Below, piece after piece: positions 33,664 to 39,802 of a DNA stretch of 39,802 nt (position 1 is the stretch's first letter; the number at the start of each line of letters is the position of its first letter). A model generated the notes under the pieces. It did not search any database, was not told where the DNA came from, and was given only the letters and a program-made list of their open reading frames with translations. The position numbers and the translations under genes were made by a program. The DNA is from Planktothricoides sp. SR001. Its GTDB lineage: Bacteria > Cyanobacteriota > Cyanobacteriia > Cyanobacteriales > Laspinemataceae. The DNA lies in assembly GCF_001276715.1 (NCBI RefSeq), contig NZ_LIUQ01000060.1, positions 1 to 39,802 on the forward strand. The letters are read 5' to 3'.

Positions 33664-36054
33664 GTGGTGGTGAATTCGCTGTGGATTGTCGGGCCAAGTC
33701 TGAGTGGTAAGACAACTCTTCTGATCCAACAGTTTCAGAAATCCTTACAGCCAGAAAGGGATTCGGCAAAGGTGGGGAAAAACTTATGGCATCCGGGGGT
33801 GCTGGTGTTTGCCCCAACCAGCGATCGCCGCCGACAACTGGCTGACCAGATATCTGTTCACAGCAAACACAATAAACACCAATGTTTGGTGAACGCCACC
33901 ACGCCTTTAGGATTTTTTCAGCATGAAGTGACTCTATTTTGGCCTTTGTTGGTTTCCCGACTCAACCTGAAACCACAGTTTCCCGTCCGCTTACGTCCAG
34001 AAACAGAGCAAGAGTCCGCCACTCGACTATGGCGACCAGAATTGGATAGCGGGCAGTTGCGTTGGTCGGGAGTGAGCGAGTATCGCTTAGTCCGGCGGAT
34101 GTTGGATTTAATGCAGTTGGCGGCGGTTTCGGGAACGCCGATTGAAGAAATTCCCCATCTGTTAGAATACGGGCTGATGGATCAAGGGTCGCCAGAACTG
34201 TGGGATCTGATGGGCAAGCTGTTGTTACGCTGGCGTCAGTGGTGTTTGGAACGCGGCTTTTTGACTTATGGCGTTGTGGCCGAACTTTACTGGCGTTATT
34301 TGTTGGATGACCCGGTTTATCAGACTCATTTATTGTCTCGATTCGATCGCCTATTGGCGGATGATGTGGACGAGTATCCGAGTATTGCCCGTGATTTGTT
34401 TGAGGTGTTGCTCGATCGCGGCGTTCCTGGGGTGTTTACCTATAATCTGGATGGCCAAGTGCGCTTGGGTTTGGGGGCTGATTCTGAGTATTTGGCAGGG
34501 TTAGGCGATCGCCCGGGTATGACCCAAGTAATGCTAAAAGATCGGTCGATTTCTCAGCCTTTGCCCAAATCTCTCCGACCCTCGTTGAAAAATTGGGTTT
34601 TGGCTGTGACCAGTCGCGATATTCCCCCTTGGTTAGATCGCCGAGAATTAGAGAATCAGGTTTTCTCCGTGCAAACCGCCTCTCGGATTGAGTTATTGCG
34701 GGAAACTGCCGAAGCGATCGCTGCTGAAATTAAAACCGGAACCGTTGCAGCGGAAGATATTGCCCTGATCGCCCCCGGTTTAGATGAAATTGCCCGCTAT
34801 ACGATCGTGCAAAGTTTGAACAATTTGGACGTCCCGGTGAATTCCCTGAATGACCAACGCCGATTAGCGAATCTGTCCATGATTCGGGCATTGCTGACTT
34901 TGTTAGCCCTGGTTTATCCGGGTTTGGGTCGTCTGGTTGACCGAGATGCGATCGCCGAACTATTGACGATCTTGTCTCAGCAAGAAATCGTCAGTCGTCC
35001 TCCGTCTCCCGTAGGGGCGTTTCGCGAAGTAGGGGCGCTTCGCGAAACGCCCCTACAAGACGAGACATTTTGGCAGGACACTCTGCCCAAATCAAAAAAC
35101 ATTCCCGGCATTCCCGGCATTCCCGGCATTCCCGGCACCTTTCTCAGGTTTGAATATCGCATCGATCCGGTTCGGGCTGGTTTATTAACCGACTATTGCT
35201 ATGCACCAGATCCGATTTCCCCAAAACTCTTGCCCGTCACTTCTTTTCCCCGTTGGGATCGGTTGGGTTATCGGGCGACAATGGCTTATCAGGAAATTGT
35301 GACTTGGATCGAACAACAGCGAGATTGTATCCGCAACGCGACTCGATCGCCGCTTCAGGAGGCTGACCGCGAGGGTACGGGCGAGATTGCATCCGCAACG
35401 AGGAGCGATCTTGCTCCGCAACCCTATCGCGATCGCGGGGGTATCGCCCCTACACCGATTCACGTATTAAATGAGGCGATTCAAAAATTTTTATCCCCAG
35501 TCAATCATCTTCCGGGCGATCGCCTTTCCGCCTTACGCGAATTCATGGAAACCGCTAGTCACTACTGGGAAGTGGATCGGCGGTTACGCAGGTTACGCGT
35601 TCAGGAAGGGGGAACTGCCAATGCCCCAGATTATGTCATCGTGGGTCAATTTATCCAGCTATTGCGTCAGGGAACTGTGACCGCGAACCCTTTCCCCGTT
35701 TCCGCGATCTCCGCCCCATCTCGTGGGGTGACATTAGCCACCATCTTTCAATATCGGTCAGCCAAATTATCTCATCGTTACCACTTTTGGCTAGATGCAG
35801 GCAGCCCTCTCTGGCTGAGTGGTGGGGCGGCCACTTTATTTGGTTCCCCGTTATTTTTACGCCAATGGTCTGGTCGTCCTTGGACCGTTGCCGATGAGGA
35901 ACAAGCCGCAGAGGAACGATTAGAAAGGATTTTAAATGATTTACTTAGTCGGGTAAGCGATCGGCTTTATCTTTGTCACAGCCAATTATCTACCAGTGGA
36001 CAAGAACAAACCGGGCCATTGTTATCTTGGGTGAATGCAGCGATCGAGGTTTAG
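33664..36054 (+). CDS. UvrD/RecB-like recombinase ATPase with repeat insertions
   Basis: A 796-residue protein resembling the superfamily 1 (UvrD/PcrA/RecB) helicases. Walker A is GPSLSGKTT (10-18). FAPTSDRRRQLADQI follows as in motif Ia. LLADDVDEYPSIA (230-242) is the Walker B/motif II region (canonical DExx is altered to DVDEY). A middle domain has the SRIELLRETAEAIAAEI and DIALIAPG segments of the second RecA-like domain. Canonical motif VI is not clear, so real helicase activity is uncertain. Repeat-derived inserts occur at residues 450-465, 480-491 (four Ile-Pro-Gly units) and about 555-598, all in probable loops. It starts at one of three consecutive GTG codons (33664, 33667, 33670). 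Probable role: DNA repair or recombination. Confidence 0.75.
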   Translation: MVVNSLWIVGPSLSGKTTLLIQQFQKSLQPERDSAKVGKNLWHPGVLVFAPTSDRRRQLADQISVHSKHNKHQCLVNATTPLGFFQHEVTLFWPLLVSRLNLKPQFPVRLRPETEQESATRLWRPELDSGQLRWSGVSEYRLVRRMLDLMQLAAVSGTPIEEIPHLLEYGLMDQGSPELWDLMGKLLLRWRQWCLERGFLTYGVVAELYWRYLLDDPVYQTHLLSRFDRLLADDVDEYPSIARDLFEVLLDRGVPGVFTYNLDGQVRLGLGADSEYLAGLGDRPGMTQVMLKDRSISQPLPKSLRPSLKNWVLAVTSRDIPPWLDRRELENQVFSVQTASRIELLRETAEAIAAEIKTGTVAAEDIALIAPGLDEIARYTIVQSLNNLDVPVNSLNDQRRLANLSMIRALLTLLALVYPGLGRLVDRDAIAELLTILSQQEIVSRPPSPVGAFREVGALRETPLQDETFWQDTLPKSKNIPGIPGIPGIPGTFLRFEYRIDPVRAGLLTDYCYAPDPISPKLLPVTSFPRWDRLGYRATMAYQEIVTWIEQQRDCIRNATRSPLQEADREGTGEIASATRSDLAPQPYRDRGGIAPTPIHVLNEAIQKFLSPVNHLPGDRLSALREFMETASHYWEVDRRLRRLRVQEGGTANAPDYVIVGQFIQLLRQGTVTANPFPVSAISAPSRGVTLATIFQYRSAKLSHRYHFWLDAGSPLWLSGGAATLFGSPLFLRQWSGRPWTVADEEQAAEERLERILNDLLSRVSDRLYLCHSQLSTSGQEQTGPLLSWVNAAIEV
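35011..35056. repeat. 46-bp near-perfect palindrome within the RecB-like gene
   Basis: GTAGGGGCGTTTCGCG (35011-35026) and CGCGAAACGCCCCTAC (35041-35056) are perfect 16-bp complements with a 14-bp centre that repeats the GTAGGGGCGCTT motif. It reads through as PVGAFREVGALRETPL. The GTAGGGGC motif also occurs near 35440 (inverted) and in the repeat field near 28600. Confidence 0.9.
35101..35136. repeat. 9-bp tandem repeat encoding (Ile-Pro-Gly)4
   Basis: Four exact copies of ATTCCCGGC add a collagen-like 12-residue stretch to the RecB-like protein, 45 bp after the palindrome. Confidence 0.95.
35325..35456. repeat. Compound repeat insertion in the RecB-like gene
   Basis: GAGATTGTATCCGCAACG (near 35321) and GAGATTGCATCCGCAACG (near 35382) flank a segment rich in GATCGC, followed by GGGGGTATCGCCCCTAC (to about 35456). 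The GCATCCGCAACG motif also appears near 15484. The translation (RNATRSPLQEADREGTGEI and onward) is low-complexity and polar. Confidence 0.65.
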
Positions 36055-36347
36055 ATCGCAATTGATTCGGCAGGGAATCTCGCTTTTCCTGTCCGGTATT
36101 TGACGAGAAGCTGCGAGGACTAAGAAATCGGGTTTCTTTGTTGCTTAAAACAGATAGAGGAGAGAGGAGAGAGTTAATTTTCATAATACATCTCTTTAAC
36201 AGATTGTCAAGGATTTTTAGAGATAATTTCACCACAGAGACACAGAGGACACAGAGAGATATTCTTCGTGTCCTTTGTGCCTTTGTGGTTTATTTTCACC
36301 ACAAAGACACAAAGGACACAAAGAAAAAAACCCGGTTTCTAACTTCC
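36055..36347. repeat. Convergent intergenic region with CACAGAG/CACAAAG repeats
   Basis: About 290 bp between the RecB-like gene and the VCBS gene. From about 36227 to 36330 an ACCACAGAGACACAGAG-type arm pairs with its diverged complement TTTGTGCCTTTGTGGT, and then a third direct copy (ACCACAAAGACACAAAG) follows. This motif is known as an intergenic repeat in diverse bacteria. Solo AGAAACC/GGTTTCT-type ends occur near 36125 and 36331. Confidence 0.75.
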
Positions 36348-39300
36348 TTACACCATTAAAGTGAAATCAGCGCTATCAATCAAACCAACATCAACACCCG
36401 TTAATGTGGCTAACAATTCATTGCCACGGGCTATTAAAGTATTCCCATTACTGCCAGTAATACTTAACTGGTCAAAGGTTAAACCACCGGCTAAACCAAT
36501 TAGGTCAATACCGTTAGTAAAGTCCAGAATTGTATCAGAACCAAAGCTAGATTGCAGTACAAAATAATCTTTGTCTGCATTACCAATTAGGGTATCATCG
36601 CCTTCATCTCCATAGAGGAAATCTTCACCATCTCCTCCCCAGAGGAAATCATTCCCTTCGCCGCCATAAACCACATCATTATCGGCATTTCCGGTCAGGC
36701 TATCATTGCCCTTATCCCCATATAAAATATCAGCGCCCGCATCGCCATGAATTAGGTCATCACCCTGACCACCACGGGCAGTATCATCCCCATTGCCACC
36801 GAAAATGGAGTCATCTCCCGCATGGCCATGCAGGAAATCATTGCCATCTTTTCCGAATAGCAAATCACCGGCATCACTAGCAACTGAACCAGGGCTAGAT
36901 GAGCCCCCAAATATGCGATCGTCACCCAAATCACCAATCAAGGTATCGCTACCTAAATCACCATAAATTAGGTCATCATTTTGACCACCCATTGCTAAAT
37001 CATTGCCTTGACCACCATAGATAATGTCTTTACCTTGATTACCCAGCAACAAATCTGCCCCTTGGTTGCCATAAAGTTCATCATCTCCACTATTTCCAAA
37101 TAGGGCATCTCGTCCGGGCAAACCTCGGATAATATCATTGCCACTTTGACCACTAATTACATCATCATTAGGTGTGCCATCAATATTATCTGCACTATCG
37201 GCTCCTACGGCAGTAAAGGAAATATTGACTAAATCAATAGTGGGTTCGGGAGGAATAGCCGAAGGTTCGGGTAAAGTAGTATTATTTTGGCTATTATTAC
37301 TGCTTTCTGAGGGCAAAATACTGCTCAGACCAGTGAAAGGCAGAACTTGACTGGGAGAAACGGTGAATAGACCGCTGTTAACCGGAGGTTCATCAACCGG
37401 AGGTTCATCAACATTGCTGATTATCAGGTCAACTTTAGCCGCAGCAACAGCATAAGTCTTGCCGTCAGAACCATTCCAAGTAAAGCTGACATTGCCATTA
37501 AAGTCAGCATTGGGAGTAAAGGTTAATTTACCCAAATCAGCGGCATTAATTTCTTGGGCAGCAGTGACAGCAGTTCCGTTTAACTTCAAAGTGCCGTTAT
37601 CGGGAAGTGAAGTTATTTTAATTTTGGATAAGCTATCTTTTTCTAGGTCTGAGAATTTATCCGTAAAGTCAGTGGCAGCAAAAGTGATATCCGTATCTTC
37701 AAGGCCAGTTTTGGTGATATCACTCAGAGTGGGGATATCGTTAATATCCGCTGTCCGGGTCAACTGAGTGGCAGCAATATTATTATTACCTGCACTATCC
37801 GTTGCTGAAGAAGCAGCAACATCTACTGTCACCGAACCATCAGCAGCGGGAGTAACATCAAAGGTGTAAGTAGTGGCGTTAACTGCCATAAAGTTACTGG
37901 CAGTTCCGTTGCCAACTGTGATATCTGAGATATCAAAACCGGTGACATTTTCACTGAAAGTGGCAGTAACCGTAAATAACCCGTTAACAGGAGTTGCAGC
38001 AGTGGAAGTTAAAGCAACAGTTGGGGCAGTTTTATCAAAAGTGACACTACTGGAGTTGGTAGTAGCCGTTACCGCCGTTCCCGCATTGCCCGCAGCATTC
38101 GTAAAGGTAATATTAATCGGTAAATTTCCTTCGGTATCTGCGGCTTGCAGAGTATAAGTGGCGGTGTAGTTGTTCCCGCTATTCGTCACTGTGGCAGTTT
38201 GACCACCAATGGTGACAGTGGGTGTACCACCGAGGGTTTCACTGGCGGTAAAAGCAACTGTCACTGCATCCCCAACTTTGGCTAATGCGGTGTTGGCATT
38301 ATTGGATGCAATGGTGACTGGGGTTAAGGTGGGGGCAACTGTATCAATAACTATGGCTTTGCTGCCACCGAGGGAGTTGTCAGAACCTAAGGCAGGGAGG
38401 GTTAAGATGGCATCTACAGTTAAATTATCTTTAATCGTCCCCCCATTTAGCTCTAGGGCAGTGGTGCTGAAATATTCTAAGTCCGCAGAACTATCCCCAA
38501 CTTGCACTACATAGTTAAAGGTGAGGATATTACCGCCATTACCACTATCATAAGTAGCATATTGGTCAGTGGTGCCGGTTTCTAGTTGCAGGCGGGGGGT
38601 GCCACCTGTTGTATCAACCGTGACAGCCGCATCAAAGGTAACGGTAATAGCAATGGTGTCACCGGCTTTGTAACTACCATTAGCAGTGGTGGCGGTGACT
38701 GAGGTAATTTTGGGGGGATTGTTTAGCAGGACTGAGACGTTGTTGTTGCCACCGTTCGCTACCGCTAAGTCCTGTTTGCCATCGCCGTCAAAGTCTCCTA
38801 CGGTAACGGAAAACGAATATCTTCCCGCAGCAAAGGTGGTTTGGGTGCTGAAGCCGCCACTGCCGTCCCCTAACAGGACTGAGACGTTGTTGTTGCCACC
38901 GTTCGTTACCGCTAAGTCCTGTTTGCCATCGCCGTCAAAGTCTCCTACGGTAACGGAAAACGAATATCTTCCCGCAGCAAAGGTGGTTTGGGTGCTGAAG
39001 CCGCCACTGCCGTCCCCTAACAGGACTGAGACGTTGTCGTCGCTAACGTTCGTTACCGCCAAGTCCTGTTTTTTATCGCCGTTAAAGTCTCCTACGGTGA
39101 CGGACTGCGGATCGTCTCCCACAGCAAAGGTGGTTTGGGCGCTGAAACCGCCACTGCCGTCCCTTAACAGGACTGAGACGTTGTCGCTGAAACGGTTCGC
39201 TACCGCTAAGTCCTGTTTTTCATCGCCGTTAAAGTCTCCTACGGTGACGGAAACCGGATTGGCTCCCACGGCAAAGGTGGTTTGGGCGCTGAAGCCGCCA

Positions 39301-39802
39301 CTGCCGTCCCCTAACAGGACTGAGACGTTGTCGCTGCCACCGTTCGCTACCGCCAAGTCCTGATTGTTATCGTTGTTAAAGTCTCCTACGGTGACGAACA
39401 GCGGATTGGCTCCCACGGCAAAGGTGGTTTGGGCGCTGAAGCCGCCACTGCCGTCCCCTAACAGGACTGAGACGTTGGCGCTGCCAAAGTTCGCTACCGC
39501 CAAGTCCTGATTTTTATCGCCGTTAAAGTCTCCTACGGTGACGGATAGCGGACGGTCTCCCACGGCAAAGGTGGTTTGGGCGCTGAAACCGCCACTGCCG
39601 TTCCCTAACAGGACTGAGACTCTCCCGTTGTCAAAGCTCGCTACCGCTAAGTCCTGATTGTTATCGCCGTTAAAGTCTCCTACGGTGACGGAACGCGGAC
39701 CGAGTCCCGCAGCAAAGGTTTGGCGGCTGAAACCGAGGGTGTGGGGGTAGGTGGTGAGGGTGTGGGGGGAGAGGGGGGAGGTGGGGAGTGTGGGAGGCCG
39801 CC
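36348..39802 (-). CDS. Large VCBS/FG-GAP, Ig-like and RTX surface protein (5' end beyond window)
   Basis: The reading frame is open to the right edge; an internal GTG at 39563 is not a real start. From the visible N side: seven 49-residue FG-GAP/VCBS repeats (SVTVGDFNGDKNQDLAVAN, then VSVLLGDGSGGFSAQTTFA) with a 147-bp DNA period; a run of bacterial Ig-like domains (ITSVTATTANGSYKAGD, TAPTVALTSTAATPVNGLFTVTATFSENVTGFDISD); a cadherin/tandem-95-like segment (TFTPNADFNGNVSFTW); a proline/serine linker with a duplicated DEPPV; and a C-terminal block of RTX nonapeptides (GNQGADLLLGNQGKDIIYGGQGND) ending ILDFTNGIDLIGLAGGL. The C-terminal RTX fits type I secretion. Likely a giant adhesin or outer surface-layer protein. 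Its RTX C-end spacer resembles that of the protein at 20432. Confidence 0.9.
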   Translation of the reverse strand, partial: RPPTLPTSPLSPHTLTTYPHTLGFSRQTFAAGLGPRSVTVGDFNGDNNQDLAVASFDNGRVSVLLGNGSGGFSAQTTFAVGDRPLSVTVGDFNGDKNQDLAVANFGSANVSVLLGDGSGGFSAQTTFAVGANPLFVTVGDFNNDNNQDLAVANGGSDNVSVLLGDGSGGFSAQTTFAVGANPVSVTVGDFNGDEKQDLAVANRFSDNVSVLLRDGSGGFSAQTTFAVGDDPQSVTVGDFNGDKKQDLAVTNVSDDNVSVLLGDGSGGFSTQTTFAAGRYSFSVTVGDFDGDGKQDLAVTNGGNNNVSVLLGDGSGGFSTQTTFAAGRYSFSVTVGDFDGDGKQDLAVANGGNNNVSVLLNNPPKITSVTATTANGSYKAGDTIAITVTFDAAVTVDTTGGTPRLQLETGTTDQYATYDSGNGGNILTFNYVVQVGDSSADLEYFSTTALELNGGTIKDNLTVDAILTLPALGSDNSLGGSKAIVIDTVAPTLTPVTIASNNANTALAKVGDAVTVAFTASETLGGTPTVTIGGQTATVTNSGNNYTATYTLQAADTEGNLPINITFTNAAGNAGTAVTATTNSSSVTFDKTAPTVALTSTAATPVNGLFTVTATFSENVTGFDISDITVGNGTASNFMAVNATTYTFDVTPAADGSVTVDVAASSATDSAGNNNIAATQLTRTADINDIPTLSDITKTGLEDTDITFAATDFTDKFSDLEKDSLSKIKITSLPDNGTLKLNGTAVTAAQEINAADLGKLTFTPNADFNGNVSFTWNGSDGKTYAVAAAKVDLIISNVDEPPVDEPPVNSGLFTVSPSQVLPFTGLSSILPSESSNNSQNNTTLPEPSAIPPEPTIDLVNISFTAVGADSADNIDGTPNDDVISGQSGNDIIRGLPGRDALFGNSGDDELYGNQGADLLLGNQGKDIIYGGQGNDLAMGGQNDDLIYGDLGSDTLIGDLGDDRIFGGSSSPGSVASDAGDLLFGKDGNDFLHGHAGDDSIFGGNGDDTARGGQGDDLIHGDAGADILYGDKGNDSLTGNADNDVVYGGEGNDFLWGGDGEDFLYGDEGDDTLIGNADKDYFVLQSSFGSDTILDFTNGIDLIGLAGGLTFDQLSITGSNGNTLIARGNELLATLTGVDVGLIDSADFTLMV
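38727..39020. repeat. Nearly identical tandem 147-bp units in the VCBS gene
   Basis: 38727-38873 and 38874-39020 differ at one base (GTTCGCTACC versus GTTCGTTACC). The other VCBS units to the right edge keep the 147-bp period but differ at many positions. The pair marks a very recent duplication or gene-conversion event. Confidence 0.93.

Noticed and set aside
38686-39363. 225-codon plus-strand frame opposite the VCBS repeats
   Set aside because: It mirrors the 147-bp period of the real gene on the other strand and repeats the same peptide (TETLLLPPFATAKS). It is a shadow of the VCBS array.
39563-39563. GTG at 39563 as the start of the VCBS gene
   Set aside because: The frame stays open upstream to the window edge and the upstream sequence encodes another FG-GAP unit, so the true start lies outside.

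Overview
This window looks like chromosome of a filamentous, Oscillatoriales-type cyanobacterium. Three things point there: the HIP1 octamer GCGATCGC is very frequent both inside and between genes; 7-bp short tandem repeats (STRR-like) fill many intergenic spaces; and the gene set contains cyanobacterial hallmarks (PxcA/CemA proton-extrusion protein, chloroplast-like TatC, a LabA-type NYN protein, Nif11 domains, a probable carboxysome-positioning ParA pair). No rRNA, tRNA, phage, IS transposase or CRISPR array was seen.

Layout. 1-2.5 kb: a decayed RusA-like resolvase (minus) and sppA (plus), separated by heptamer repeats. 2.7-5.1 kb: a PAS histidine kinase and tatC (minus). 5.4-6.8 kb: a ParA ATPase and a coiled-coil partner, read as mcdA-mcdB (plus). 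6.9-11.0 kb: a receiver-kinase fusion preceded by a five-PAS HisKA_2 kinase (minus). 11.3-14.9 kb: lptC, a LabA/NYN gene and metG (minus). 15.0-16.1 kb: about 1.1 kb without a convincing gene but with a candidate structured RNA. 16.1-16.9 kb: an alpha/beta hydrolase. 17.1-18.8 kb: a TPR-glycosyltransferase-61 pseudogene. 18.9-20.2 kb: a DUF1537-type sugar-acid kinase. 20.4-21.9 kb: an RTX/Calx-beta protein. 22.6-24.2 kb: a four-repeat Nif11 reading frame broken by four in-frame stops. 24.4-28.4 kb: SpoIID-like protein, RNase Z, a Cys-rich hypothetical and cobU. 28.4-29.1 kb: a dense repeat field. 29.2-31.8 kb: two family-2 glycosyltransferases and a WcaF-like acetyltransferase (surface polysaccharide). 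32.0-33.5 kb: pxcA. 33.7-36.1 kb: a UvrD/RecB-like ATPase. 36.3-39.8 kb: a large VCBS/Ig-like/RTX surface protein whose 5' end lies beyond the window.

Cooperating genes: mcdA-mcdB overlap (TAATG) and should act as one positioning system. The two kinases at 6.9-11.0 kb are tandem and could form a relay. LabA-like and lptC overlap by up to 20 bp. The second glycosyltransferase and the acetyltransferase overlap (ATGA). The remaining genes are mostly single transcription units.

The most unusual content is repeat biology. Small repeat families are found between genes and also inside reading frames (pxcA, the RecB-like ATPase, mcdB, the RusA-like gene, the GT61 pseudogene). Several convergent gene pairs are separated by long inverted repeats drawn from different repeat families. 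A 12-bp unit length recurs in unrelated tandem repeats. All functional assignments are from reading the sequence; no database search was possible.
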